A stretch of DNA of 64,000 nt from Verrucomicrobiota bacterium (GCA_018240065.1 JAFEGH010000013.1:1-64000), one strand, 5' to 3'. Shown: positions 44,806 through 54,459, counted from the first letter of the stretch. A program made the numbers and translations. The notes: generated by a model not told the origin, from the letters alone.

Positions 44806-46617
44806 TCATATTCCAGACTCCTTTTTTAGGGCTTCGAGCTCTTCGCCGAGCTTCATGAACTTCTCATAGTGCTGTTGGATCTCTTTTTCCCGCTGGCCTG
44901 TTGACTTGAGAAGGTCCTGGATTTTATCAGCCTCATTGTTTTGAGAGGCTTGGATCAAAAGCGCGTTTTCTCTCATCTGCAATGCTTCCAGATCGCTGAT
45001 CGCCTTCTCGAGTTTGCGCAGCTCATTTTCCATGGGACGGATCCTTGCACGGCTGGCCATCAATTCCTCATGCCGTTTCTTGCGCTCTTCCTTTTCTGAC
45101 AGGCTGCTTTTCTTCTTGGAAGGAGCACTCTCTTCTTCCCAGCCGACCTTTTCAAGGAAATCCTCATAATGGCCGTTAAACGGCGACTGCCTGCCCACAT
45201 GACAGACAATGAGCTGATGAAGCTGCAGCCTTTTCAAGATCAATTCACTGTGGGTGACGATGACAACAGCCCCCTCGAAATCTTCCAGAGCGTCGATTAG
45301 CGCCTCAATAGATTCAACATCCAGGTGGTGCGTCGGCTCGTCAAGCAGCAGAAGATTGCACGGCCTTGCCAGAATTTTTCCCAGAAGCACGCGGCTTTTT
45401 TCTCCGCCTGAAAGAACAGCGATCTTCTTTTTTGCAGTATCTCCGGGAAACATCATCTGCCCGCAGATTGCTTTGACCTGCGTCAAATTCAATGTGGGAT
45501 TGGCGTCTGCGATCTCTTCTTCGATAGTGGAGTCCGGCTTCAGTCTTTGAATGTTCGTCTGGCCGAAGTAGCCGATCGTCGCCTGGTCGGAAATGCGGAC
45601 TTCCCCCTTTTCGGGAGAAAGCTCCCCTGAGATCAGCCGGAGCAGCGTCGACTTTCCATACCCGTTCTTTCCGATAATCGCGACCCTGTCCCCCTTCTCA
45701 ATGGCAAATGACAGATCATGGATGATCGGCTTATCGCTCTGGTAGGCAAAAGAGATCTCTTTGGTCTCCACCATCTTTTTTCCATGGAACGGACGCTCGT
45801 GGAAACTAAAGTCCAGATCATAAAGCGCCTTGAGCTGCTCAAGGGCTGGAATCCGGCTCAGCATTTTTTGCTTGGACTGTGCCTGGGCGGCTTTGCTCGC
45901 CTTGGCGCCGAAGCGATCGACGAACGACTGCAAGTGGGCCTTTTTTTTCTCAAGATTGATCCGTGTGCGCTCATGGATTTCCTCTCCCAGGACGACCTGC
46001 TCGAAAAAGACAGTCGTCCCCCCTTTGTATTTGCGCACCTTTTTGCGGTGCACCCCCAGCGTATGGGTCGTGACGGAATCCATGAACTCGCGGTCGTGCG
46101 AGATCAAAATCAGAGCCCCTTTCCACTGCTGCAGAAAACGAGCGAGGAAGCGGATCGAGAGGATGTCGAGGTAGTTCGTAGGTTCGTCCAGCAGAAGGCA
46201 GTCGGGTTCGGAAAGAAGCACTTTGGCAAGATGGAGCCTCAGTTGATATCCCCCCGACATCTGGTGTGGAGAGATGTCCATCTCTTCCTCCTTAAAGCCC
46301 AGTCCCGACAGGATCTTCTCAGCCCTGTAGGTTTCATCCCGCTCCTCGGGTCTCAGGCCTAAACAGCCTTCCTCGAGAACGGTATTACAGGTAAAACGGA
46401 TGTGCTGGTCAAGGTAGCCGAGCTTATAGCCTTTGGAAAAGGAGATCGTCCCCTTATCAGGCTTTTCCTGGCCGACGAGCAGCCGCATAAGCGTCGTCTT
46501 GCCGGAACCGTTGCGCCCGATCAGCCCGCAACGCTCGTCTTCGCTCACTGTGAACGAGACATCTTCCAGCACAGGGTCTCCGCTATAAGATAGGCTTAAG
46601 TTATCGACTTGGATCAT
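44806..46617 (-). CDS. ABC-F family ATPase
   Basis: This 603-residue protein has two ABC cassettes and no membrane helices: Walker A GRNGSGKTT and GKNGYGKST, signature motifs MSGGYQ and LSGGEKSR, Walker B LLLDEPTNYLD and LLLDEPTHHLD, and a charged linker. The C-terminal 100 residues form a coiled coil (KEERKKRHEELMA...), as in Uup-type members. ABC-F proteins act on ribosomes, or on DNA in the Uup case. Confidence 0.94.
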   Translation of the reverse strand: MIQVDNLSLSYSGDPVLEDVSFTVSEDERCGLIGRNGSGKTTLMRLLVGQEKPDKGTISFSKGYKLGYLDQHIRFTCNTVLEEGCLGLRPEERDETYRAEKILSGLGFKEEEMDISPHQMSGGYQLRLHLAKVLLSEPDCLLLDEPTNYLDILSIRFLARFLQQWKGALILISHDREFMDSVTTHTLGVHRKKVRKYKGGTTVFFEQVVLGEEIHERTRINLEKKKAHLQSFVDRFGAKASKAAQAQSKQKMLSRIPALEQLKALYDLDFSFHERPFHGKKMVETKEISFAYQSDKPIIHDLSFAIEKGDRVAIIGKNGYGKSTLLRLISGELSPEKGEVRISDQATIGYFGQTNIQRLKPDSTIEEEIADANPTLNLTQVKAICGQMMFPGDTAKKKIAVLSGGEKSRVLLGKILARPCNLLLLDEPTHHLDVESIEALIDALEDFEGAVVIVTHSELILKRLQLHQLIVCHVGRQSPFNGHYEDFLEKVGWEEESAPSKKKSSLSEKEERKKRHEELMASRARIRPMENELRKLEKAISDLEALQMRENALLIQASQNNEADKIQDLLKSTGQREKEIQQHYEKFMKLGEELEALKKESGI

Positions 46618-46778
46618 GTTTTGTGATGAGCTTGTATAGAAAAAGCAAACTCAAACGATACCATTATTCCCCTCTGAAGTTCAATCGAAACCAGCTTGGA
46701 GATACATTCCTACTTTCCCCTTTTGGAGAAATTCACATTTTAATATTGTCATTGCATAATCTTAACAATCGAGGTTCC

Positions 46779-47594
46779 ATGGCCGTACCCTCAGGAAACT
46801 TAGCCCCCCGATTCCATGCCACTGGAATCGAAGCCTATGTGATGACCTATGACAAGCAGCAAACCGCGTCTTCAACCGTACAGGAAGATTTGCCTCAAAG
46901 CCCCGTCCCGACCTCTGGCACTCTCGATCCTTCACTTGTGGCAAGCGATCAACAAAGAAAACAGGAAATCCAGGATTCTGCAATGTTAAGGACCCCTGAC
47001 CGCCCCACCTTCACCGCACTGATCAGAGACACCGTGAGCGGTCCCGGGCATAAAACTGTGGAGAACTTTCTCGTCGGCATGTTCCGTCCGACTCCTGACA
47101 GGCAGAAATACGCTCAATATCTGTGCAACCTCCAGCACGACATCGGCATTGTTGAAGCGCTTTTAAGAAAAGAAAACCTGCCGATGAAAACCTTGACAAG
47201 GCTTTATTTCGCACAAAAGATCGCCCAGGACTTAAGCCAACTTCAATTTCAGGGAGAGATATCGCCATTGATGCGGCAGCATGATCACGAAGCGCACTTC
47301 AAAGGGATGGCGGGAAGTCCCCATTTACTGATGGGACATTTTGCCATCCACTCTCTGGGATTGCTTGCCGGAGGCAAGATCCTCTCTGCAATGATCAGCC
47401 GCGCATTTGGAGCTGATTGCGTCCACCTTTACGACTTTTCCCCCGATCCTGAAGGCCTCAAAGCTGAATTTAAGAGTGAACTCGATCAGTATATGCTGGG
47501 ATTGACGGATGCGCAAGTTAGAGAACTGCAAAATGAAATGGAACACATCTGGGAATTTGCAGGCGACCTGACGGGCAATGATATTAGAAAATAA
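46779..47594 (+). CDS. Haem-oxygenase-like protein with extended N-terminus
   Basis: The product has 271 residues. From about residue 78 it follows the haem oxygenase fold: RDTVSGPGHKTVENF places His91 at the proximal haem ligand, YAQYLCNLQHD is helix 2, and HSLGLLAGGKIL (191-202) replaces the distal LGDLSGGQ helix. The first 75 residues are polar and look disordered, which is unusual and may be a secretion signal. GAGG four bases before the ATG at 46779 sets the start; the open frame extends upstream to 46623. Haem oxygenases cleave haem to biliverdin, CO and iron; iron gain or host CO signalling are possible uses. Confidence 0.75.
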   Translation: MAVPSGNLAPRFHATGIEAYVMTYDKQQTASSTVQEDLPQSPVPTSGTLDPSLVASDQQRKQEIQDSAMLRTPDRPTFTALIRDTVSGPGHKTVENFLVGMFRPTPDRQKYAQYLCNLQHDIGIVEALLRKENLPMKTLTRLYFAQKIAQDLSQLQFQGEISPLMRQHDHEAHFKGMAGSPHLLMGHFAIHSLGLLAGGKILSAMISRAFGADCVHLYDFSPDPEGLKAEFKSELDQYMLGLTDAQVRELQNEMEHIWEFAGDLTGNDIRK

Positions 47595-47643
47595 TCCATC
47601 TAGAGACGATCATGGGCTCTAATTCAAAGGGCCCTATTCCATT

Positions 47644-48231
47644 TTAAGTCGCTTGAAAATCGCTCATCTTCTCAAGAGATGTTGCAACCCCCTCACCAAA
47701 GGAAAAGAATCCATTGATAAGAGTTCCGAAATCTTCCCGGGGCTTCGGACCCGCGCCATAGCGCGCCAGTTGGGTGTTGACCCTTTCTTCCTGCGGGTGC
47801 TCGACGAGCGCTTGCCCCCACACCAGGGCTTGGGCCTTGGAGAAAGCGACCGCTCCGCCAAACAGCATCACCCCGCCAATGACGGCAGGAATTCCAAGAG
47901 CCGCACGGAGTAAAAATCCAATCCCGCGGCCAGGGCCTTCGGATGTAGAGAAATAGGCGTGTGTGTGTTTGGCCAACGCGGCGCATGCTTTAGCAACAAA
48001 TTCGCCGAACTTGGAGACGGCGAAAGGCGCAATGCCTAAAGTTAAAGCCACTGCGGACTTGGCAGCTAGTTCGAACCCCTCAATTTTAATATCTGCAGTT
48101 GGAGAAGAAGAGAACGTATCTACAGAATTTCCTGTGCTGGCTCTTCGAACGGTCATAGCTACAGTGGGATGCATAGCGCCGGAAACAGGTGAATTTCCAC
48201 TGATATTTTGACGGGGATCAATACTGTTCAT
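47644..48231 (-). CDS. Membrane protein with bilobed hydrophobic region, Inc-like
   Basis: This 195-residue protein of unknown function has a polar Ser/Thr-rich N-terminus (about 1-50) and two long hydrophobic stretches (about 55-88 and 103-137) separated by a short polar loop, then a polar C-terminus. No signal peptide is present. This arrangement is what defines chlamydial inclusion membrane proteins, which are type III secreted, but the class is defined only by shape, so the call is tentative. Confidence 0.6.
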   Translation of the reverse strand: MNSIDPRQNISGNSPVSGAMHPTVAMTVRRASTGNSVDTFSSSPTADIKIEGFELAAKSAVALTLGIAPFAVSKFGEFVAKACAALAKHTHAYFSTSEGPGRGIGFLLRAALGIPAVIGGVMLFGGAVAFSKAQALVWGQALVEHPQEERVNTQLARYGAGPKPREDFGTLINGFFSFGEGVATSLEKMSDFQAT

Positions 48232-48406
48232 AAATCCTCATAATAACAAAAAATATATCGCATTATATTATAATACAGAAATAGATAAAACTATAATCTG
48301 AGAATATCCCCCCCCTTTTTTCGCTACCAAACAATTGATTTTTATAGACCTAGGACATACCATTGCTTTCAAAATTTAACTTTTGATTAGGACAGGTTCA
48401 TCAACA

Positions 48407-49381
48407 ATGATTTCTTTTAAAACCTTTTCTTCCTTCTTTCTTTCTCTCCACCTTGCTCTTTTTACTCTACATGCCGAGGAGGAAGATGTTGACAGGATCG
48501 CCCGCGTCGCCACCCAGCTTTCCAAAGAGGAGTCCGCGTTTGCATCCATCCATAAACTGGGAGGAGGGTTGACCAATATCAACTACAAGGTCTGCATCAA
48601 CTCCGATGCGTACTTCATCCGGTGCGGCTCCATTCTCAACTCTACATTAGGGTCATTCATGGAGAGGGAGTGGGCCTGCTCCAAAATGGTTTCCGAGGCA
48701 GGGCTGGCGCCCAGGACCATCATGTATATTCCCGAGGAGAGGATCCTCGTGACGGATTTCATCGACACGCATGGAAACAGCGTCAACCTTCACGACTTCC
48801 CGTCCCTTCAGAAATTTTGCGCCCTAGTCCGCAATTTACACACTCTGGATGTTGCTTTTCCCGCCCAGTTCTGCCCCTTCGAATCGATCCATACCTATGT
48901 AAAGAACGCCCAGGAAAAAGAAGCCTTTCTGCCGGAAATTGTTTTTCAGACGCTGCTCCCTTTGATTGAACGCTTAAAGCCGCTCCTGGAAGCGACCTCT
49001 GAAACAGCACCCTGCCACCTCGATCTGCATCATGGCAATGTCCTGGACGACGGGGAGAAAATGTGGCTGATCGACTGGGAATACGCCGCTATGGGCGACC
49101 CTTATTTCGACCTGGGAACGATCGCATCGACGGAAAGCTTTTCAAATAAAGAAATGAAACTGCTGCTGAAAGCTTATCTTCAGGGAAGGGAGCCAAGCGT
49201 GGAAGAATTTACCCGACTGTACTACATGCGCATTGTTGCGGACGCCAGATGGGCGCTCTGGAGCTATCTCCAGTCAAAAATCTCCCCTCTTGAATTCGAT
49301 TTTACGCCTTATGGGGATCTTTTTTTGCAGGAGAGCCTCGAACGCCTGGGGAATGTTTTCCCGGACGAGGCAGGAAACTAA
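48407..49381 (+). CDS. Exported choline/ethanolamine-kinase-like phosphotransferase
   Basis: The product has 324 residues. A signal peptide (about 1-23, core FFLSLHLALFTL, ending HA) precedes a protein-kinase-like phosphotransferase: GGLTNINYKV near 53, the catalytic loop HLDLHHGN at 204-211 (Asp206, Asn211) and IDWEYA at 222-227 (metal-binding Asp223). The pattern fits LicA/choline kinase. An exported kinase needs ATP outside the bacterium, so action in host cytosol on choline or ethanolamine is inferred. The ATG at 48407 gives the signal peptide directly; a TTG lies upstream at 48383. Confidence 0.83.
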   Translation: MISFKTFSSFFLSLHLALFTLHAEEEDVDRIARVATQLSKEESAFASIHKLGGGLTNINYKVCINSDAYFIRCGSILNSTLGSFMEREWACSKMVSEAGLAPRTIMYIPEERILVTDFIDTHGNSVNLHDFPSLQKFCALVRNLHTLDVAFPAQFCPFESIHTYVKNAQEKEAFLPEIVFQTLLPLIERLKPLLEATSETAPCHLDLHHGNVLDDGEKMWLIDWEYAAMGDPYFDLGTIASTESFSNKEMKLLLKAYLQGREPSVEEFTRLYYMRIVADARWALWSYLQSKISPLEFDFTPYGDLFLQESLERLGNVFPDEAGN

Positions 49382-49417
49382 CGCTCGGCCCAGGAATCAA
49401 TACCAAGAATGCGGGGT

Positions 49418-51889
49418 TCACTCATCTGCTAAGCGAAGCATCAGAGAGGGTATCTTCGTTGTTTCAATTAAGCTTAAAATGAAATTTCGACCTCGCTCTA
49501 TGGCCTGGACAAAATAGCCTGGGGATATTTCTGAAGGAACTTCGGTCGGTTGTCCCAAATCAAGCACCCTCTCCTGCCGATGCGCAGCGTCGAGCATGGC
49601 CTTGCGAAAGACCATGTCATACCTCTGGCCGGGGGATGGGGAACCATCAGCGGTTTGCGTCCAACTGGACGAGCGCGCGGTTTCCATGACCCGCTTTAAA
49701 CACGCCGTTTTCCCTGTATCATCTAAGGAGCGCCAGTACTTGATCGCTTCCTTGACAGAGGCGGCTACTGCGGCATCCTGTTCCTGGGATTCCCAGTCAG
49801 GATGTCTTGGGAATAAAAACCCGTTGAAATCACTATCAGTGACAGGTTTGACTGTGTCGGCCAAACCCCCGGTCTTCGAGGCGATCGCAAGCTGTGCAAA
49901 AAGCCATCCTTCAAACTGAACCAGACCGCATGGTTCGAACTTGGATGGGAATACACCAATATCGCTCATCGCGCGGAACAACGATCCGACCCCGGGGATC
50001 TCCTCTGTTCCTTGCTGGATCTCAAAGCGGCCTCCCTTCTTCCTGTCGCGTATCACGAGAACTTTGCCGCCCTCCTGCGAGGCATCAAACGTGCGGGCCT
50101 CGAGCTCACATGCATCGAGGATCTGATTTTCTTTAACGTCGCTCTCTTCCGCAAAACCCATCGCAATGAAGTTGCTTCCAATCTCTTTTGCTGCATGGAT
50201 GAGTTGCGGGAATTTGTCCACCCCCTTCTGATCGACATAGCGTCCAACAAATAGAAGATTTTCTCCTTTAGTGACGTCGATTCCATATTTTTCTATCCAT
50301 TCGGGATGATATTTTTTGATCCATTTCTGCAGCTGCTCGGCAATTAGTCTCTTTTTGGCAGGAATATCGGGTGTATCAGGTCCAAAGGTAAGGTCGATTG
50401 CCATGCCTGTTTCAGGATCTTTCCAGTTTTTAAGCTGGGCATCAGTTTCTGGATTCCATAATTCGGGATTAGCTCCGTTGAGAATGCCGCTCAAACGATT
50501 TTCGTGGGCGACTGCCCGCATTTCAGGATCGATGCCTGAACCGAGCATCTCTTCTTGCGCTTCGAGAGCAAAGGTTGGCGAAACAATGACAACCTGGTCG
50601 GCCCATCGAATCGCTTGACGCATCGTATTGAACGGACCTCCATCATGAAATGAGTCTCCGAAGAAATCATTCTGCATCGTCGCTGCAGACTTTTCCTCTA
50701 AGATCCCCTGACAGCCGTAGCAGTTGTTGTGAATAATGAACACTGTTGCGGGATAGAGGCCTTTGGACCACTCCTCAAAATGGCTTCTGGCGATGCGGTC
50801 GATGGCGTAGGCGCCATGCCAGTCATTGACCCCGACGGCAGCATATTCATGTTTGGTTTGGTCGAGATAACTTTTCAAACCCATGGCAAAATAGCACATC
50901 CTCTTTTTCAGACCGACCCAGGGCTCATCGGGAACTGCCAAGGGGCCGTCCTGGTAGATACCCGGCATGTCCAGTCTGAAATAAGTATTGGTCGGATCAG
51001 AGTGGAAAAGGAATCTGACCCCGCCTACCCGTTCAGTGACTTTGAGCTCATCTACCTTTTCATTGCCGTCCACAAAAAAGCGCAGGGCGATGTCAGATGT
51101 TTTAAGGGTTTCTGCAACAGTGGATGGCAGGAGGCTCAGTCCTGGAAGAAAAACATCCACTTCATAACCTTGTTTAGCCAGACTGTCCGCCATTCCCTTG
51201 ACGGCAGGGGCTAAACCGCCGTGCTGGAAGATTTTTGCATATTCCCAGGAAACAAGAAGGATCCGCTTAGCCTTAGGATCACCTTTGCCTGAAACGGCCT
51301 CCTTGAAACGCATCGGATCCAAAGCGCTCTGCTTTTGGGAAGTTGCAGGAAAAGCGGGGGTCCGGCTCAGTTTTTCCATTCCCTGGGCCAGGTGGTCATC
51401 AAGCGCCTTTGCAATCCATTGTTTCGAGGGATAGTCTGGGAGCACGCCTGAGTGTTCATAACTTGAAATATAGTCCTGCATTTGTTCGAGCAGTGTTTTG
51501 TTCGCCCCGTTGCAAATTTTGAGAAGCAGGCGTGGATCTGAGAGGATTGCGTCTTCTCCAAAGTTGGGATTTCCAAGCGGCCTCTTATAGGCTATCCATA
51601 CCCCTAATGAGAGGGCCTGTCGGACGCTTGGAGGCAGGCGTTTAAATTTGTTGCGCAAATACTGACTTGGTAGGAAGGAGGAGCTCAGATCCTTCTGAAA
51701 TGCTTTTAGCTCCAAAAGCGTGCTGGAAAAGAATGGCGCTTGGGTAGATTCCGGGTAAACGACTGGATCTGTCCAGGAGGCTTCATTTTCGTTTTCATCC
51801 CTGAACATATGCGGCGGCGGCAAAATATCGAATAAGGGCAATAAGGAAGCCGCTTCACGGTACTTAGTTAAACCACTAATAAAAGCCAT
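49418..51889 (-). CDS. GT5 glycogen-synthase-like protein with long N-terminal extension
   Basis: This 823-residue protein has about 205 residues of unrecognised sequence before a GT5 starch/glycogen synthase core: LLVSWEYAKIFQHGGLAPAV (the usual KxGGL loop reads QHGGL), VNDWHGAY, HNNCYGCQG, LNGANPELWNP, FEPCGLVQFEG and SKTGGLADTV. The usual Lys of the ADP-glucose loop is replaced, so the donor or activity may differ. About 70 residues follow the core. Chlamydia trachomatis GlgA is known to be secreted into the host, so an effector role is possible. No other glg gene is in the window. Confidence 0.8.
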   Translation of the reverse strand: MAFISGLTKYREAASLLPLFDILPPPHMFRDENENEASWTDPVVYPESTQAPFFSSTLLELKAFQKDLSSSFLPSQYLRNKFKRLPPSVRQALSLGVWIAYKRPLGNPNFGEDAILSDPRLLLKICNGANKTLLEQMQDYISSYEHSGVLPDYPSKQWIAKALDDHLAQGMEKLSRTPAFPATSQKQSALDPMRFKEAVSGKGDPKAKRILLVSWEYAKIFQHGGLAPAVKGMADSLAKQGYEVDVFLPGLSLLPSTVAETLKTSDIALRFFVDGNEKVDELKVTERVGGVRFLFHSDPTNTYFRLDMPGIYQDGPLAVPDEPWVGLKKRMCYFAMGLKSYLDQTKHEYAAVGVNDWHGAYAIDRIARSHFEEWSKGLYPATVFIIHNNCYGCQGILEEKSAATMQNDFFGDSFHDGGPFNTMRQAIRWADQVVIVSPTFALEAQEEMLGSGIDPEMRAVAHENRLSGILNGANPELWNPETDAQLKNWKDPETGMAIDLTFGPDTPDIPAKKRLIAEQLQKWIKKYHPEWIEKYGIDVTKGENLLFVGRYVDQKGVDKFPQLIHAAKEIGSNFIAMGFAEESDVKENQILDACELEARTFDASQEGGKVLVIRDRKKGGRFEIQQGTEEIPGVGSLFRAMSDIGVFPSKFEPCGLVQFEGWLFAQLAIASKTGGLADTVKPVTDSDFNGFLFPRHPDWESQEQDAAVAASVKEAIKYWRSLDDTGKTACLKRVMETARSSSWTQTADGSPSPGQRYDMVFRKAMLDAAHRQERVLDLGQPTEVPSEISPGYFVQAIERGRNFILSLIETTKIPSLMLRLADE

Positions 51890-52377
51890 TATCTCCCACC
51901 TTTAATAACATTAATAATCATTTTGTAATTATATATTTTAACATACAATCAGATTAAAATAAAATTTATAATTTAATAAGGTTTAATATGCTATTAATCA
52001 AAGACTTGGTTTTAATGAATACAATCTGATTTTTATCTGCATGAGATTGTAAAATAATCACAAAACACTACTAATGAGCTATTTAGGTGTATAATGAGAG
52101 GAATAGGGCCTGTACACGACAAAAAGGGAATTATTGAAATAAGCTGCTGATGAACCTACCTCGATGCAGATCCATCAGGAGGCTGCGAAAAGCTGATTTT
52201 TTTGCCTAGGTTGGCATCAAGTCAGGAGTTGAGCCCTCGTTCTCAGTTTCAAAAGGTCTTGATATTTGGGAAAGTTTGGCGCTCTTCGTTAAGAAGAGCG
52301 TTCCGATATGATCGACACTCCAACACAAGAAGTGCATTTCAGACTTCTGCCAGGGAAGAATCCGTCTGTAGAAGATT
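51890..52377. other. AT-rich intergenic stretch
   Basis: 488 bases between two minus-strand genes. The left third is very AT-rich. A plus frame of 68 codons (52202-52408) overlaps the LRR gene and is not credible. One hairpin (52280-52300) is recorded separately. Confidence 0.45.
52280..52300. terminator. Hairpin downstream of the LRR cluster
   Basis: CGCTCTTC (52280-52287) pairs with GAAGAGCG (52293-52300) around five bases. No T-tract follows on either strand, so termination is uncertain, but it lies 78 bases after the last LRR stop. Confidence 0.4.
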
Positions 52378-53028
52378 TCAAATGGCTAACGGGTTCCCAT
52401 CAAAGTAATACTCTGTTAACTGATCTAGTTGCCAGAGTACCGAGATGTCCGTTATCAAGTTATTACTAGCGTAAAGGATCTGAAGCTGGGAGAGCCCCCT
52501 AAGGGCCGAGATGTCCGTTATCTGGTTGTTTTCAAGAGATAGCTGCTCCAACTGAGAAAATTGTGTAATTTGGGGAGGAATCGCTTTTAATTGAAGATCT
52601 GAAAGATTAAGACATGTAAGGGCATTTAATCCCTCGGCATGGGCAGGATCTTCAAACCAGGCTTTAATCTCTGCTAAGGTAGCCGGAGGCGGGTTTCCAT
52701 TAAAATTAATATTATGCGACAGGCGCCCCCACATTTTTATAAGAGCGTCGTCTTCAAGCCCATGCTCAAGCTCTTGTTGCGCGTGTTGGATTTTTTGTGT
52801 CACTCCGAATTCGTGCGAGATGAGATGCGTACAAACAGAAACCCGTGACCAGAGAAGGCCATTTGTTAAAACTTCTTCCGGAGCGCAGCCTGTGGCTACA
52901 TAGTTCCCTATCATTCCCAATACATTTGGGGGCAACTTCAAAAGTTCTTGGCCAGCCGCATCTTGATCACGAGTTCTATAGGGATCTTCCCGCTTTGTAC
53001 TAATAGATGTCCAGTGTGTAATTGGCAT
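52378..53028 (-). CDS. LRR protein of the tandem family, short copy
   Basis: The product has 216 residues. Residues 1-about 135 are the family's N-terminal domain (starts MPITHWTSIST, includes LLKLPPNVLGMIGNYV). Only three to four 22-residue leucine-rich repeats follow (LSQLQILYASNNLITDIS type), against about thirteen in its longer paralogues. AAGG precedes the ATG. It is last in the four-gene series, three bases after the stop of the 53032 gene. Confidence 0.85.
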   Translation of the reverse strand: MPITHWTSISTKREDPYRTRDQDAAGQELLKLPPNVLGMIGNYVATGCAPEEVLTNGLLWSRVSVCTHLISHEFGVTQKIQHAQQELEHGLEDDALIKMWGRLSHNINFNGNPPPATLAEIKAWFEDPAHAEGLNALTCLNLSDLQLKAIPPQITQFSQLEQLSLENNQITDISALRGLSQLQILYASNNLITDISVLWQLDQLTEYYFDGNPLAI

Positions 53029-53031
53029 TTT

Positions 53032-54459
53032 TTACCTTTTTTTATTAATAGGATTACATTCACAGGAAAATTCCCGCAGATCAGCCAGTTTCGAGAGTAC
53101 GGAGATGTCTCCTATCTGGTTGTTATCAAGGGAAAGTTGCTGCAGCTTTGGTAGTTTACGCAAGGGCGAGATGTTTATGATCTGATTGTGATCAAGGTGA
53201 AGCCATTGTAGCTGAGAAAGGTTCCGGAGAGCTGAGATGCGTGTGATCTGATTGTGGCTAAGGTACAGCTTCCACAGTTGCCTGAGCTGGCGAAGTGCTG
53301 AGATGTTTGTGATTTGATTGTGACCGAGGGACAGCTCCTTTAATAAAGAAAGGCTGCCAAGCGCCGAGATGTCATCTATCCGGTTGCTTTTAAGGAAAAG
53401 CTGCTCTAACTGGGATAGCTGTCCAATGACTGAGATGTCTGTTATCTGGTTATCGCTGAGGAAAAGCTGCCATAGCTGAGCCAGTTTCCCAATCGCGGAA
53501 ATGTCTGTGATCCGGTTGTGATCGAGATGAAGCCAATTTAGCTCAACTAGATTCTCCACAGCAGAGATATCTGTGATCTGGTTGTGGGCAAGGGAAAGCT
53601 GCCGTAGCTGAGAGAGGCCCGCGAGCGCAGAGATGTCTGTTATCTGGTTCTTATCAAGGTGAAGCCTCTCAAGCTGAGAGAGAGTCCTGAGCGCCGAGAT
53701 GTCTGCTATCCGGTTGTTGGCAAGATGAATCCACTCTAGTTGAGGGAGTCTCTCGAAGCATGAAATATCTGTGATTTGGTTATTATCAAGATGAAGCCTC
53801 TCTAGCTGAGAGAGGCCTCCTAGCGCTGAGATGTCAGTGATCCGGTTGTCATCAAGGGAAATCTCCTGCAGCTTAGAGAGTCTCCTTAGGGCTGAGATGT
53901 CTATGATCTGGTTGTGATCAAGCGAAAGCATCTGCAACTGAGAGAGGTCCCCGATCGCAGAGATGTCTGTTATCTGATTTTTATCAAGGACAAGCCCCTG
54001 AAGCTGAGTGCATTTTGTGAGTTGCGGAGGGATCGCTTTTAATTGAAGATCTGAAAGATCGAGCTCAGTAATGGCATCTAATTGACCGGCATTGGCTGGG
54101 TCATCGAACCAGGATTTAATTCCGGCTAAGGTAGCTGGAGGAGGATTTTCATCAAAATTAAGCTTTTCTGCAAAACTTCCCCATATTTTTAGAAGAGCGT
54201 CATCTTCCAGCTTTTCTTGGATCTTTTCAGGCACTCCCGTTTCATGCGATGTGAGATGCGTAAGCACACAAATGCGTGACAACAGCACACCATTTGCTGC
54301 AGCCTCTTCCGGGGCGTTGCCAGTGGCAACAAAGCCGCCTATAAGGCCCAGCACATTGCGGGGCATTTTCAATAGCGCTTGGCCAGCCGCGTCTTGACCC
54401 TGAGTTCTATAGGGATCTTCCGGGGTTGTACTTATAGCCGTGCAATGTGTAATCGGCAT
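53032..54459 (-). CDS. LRR protein of the tandem family, long copy
   Basis: This 475-residue protein has the conserved N-terminal domain (about 130 residues; LLKMPRNVLGLIGGFVATG recalls an F-box helix pair) followed by about fifteen repeats of 22 residues with the pattern LxxLxxLxLDxNQITDISAL. This spacing is typical of SDS22/internalin-like LRRs that bind proteins. There is no signal peptide and no transmembrane segment. AGGA lies before the ATG. The gene is 52 bases downstream of the 54512 gene in the same direction. Confidence 0.9.
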   Translation of the reverse strand: MPITHCTAISTTPEDPYRTQGQDAAGQALLKMPRNVLGLIGGFVATGNAPEEAAANGVLLSRICVLTHLTSHETGVPEKIQEKLEDDALLKIWGSFAEKLNFDENPPPATLAGIKSWFDDPANAGQLDAITELDLSDLQLKAIPPQLTKCTQLQGLVLDKNQITDISAIGDLSQLQMLSLDHNQIIDISALRRLSKLQEISLDDNRITDISALGGLSQLERLHLDNNQITDISCFERLPQLEWIHLANNRIADISALRTLSQLERLHLDKNQITDISALAGLSQLRQLSLAHNQITDISAVENLVELNWLHLDHNRITDISAIGKLAQLWQLFLSDNQITDISVIGQLSQLEQLFLKSNRIDDISALGSLSLLKELSLGHNQITNISALRQLRQLWKLYLSHNQITRISALRNLSQLQWLHLDHNQIINISPLRKLPKLQQLSLDNNQIGDISVLSKLADLREFSCECNPINKKR

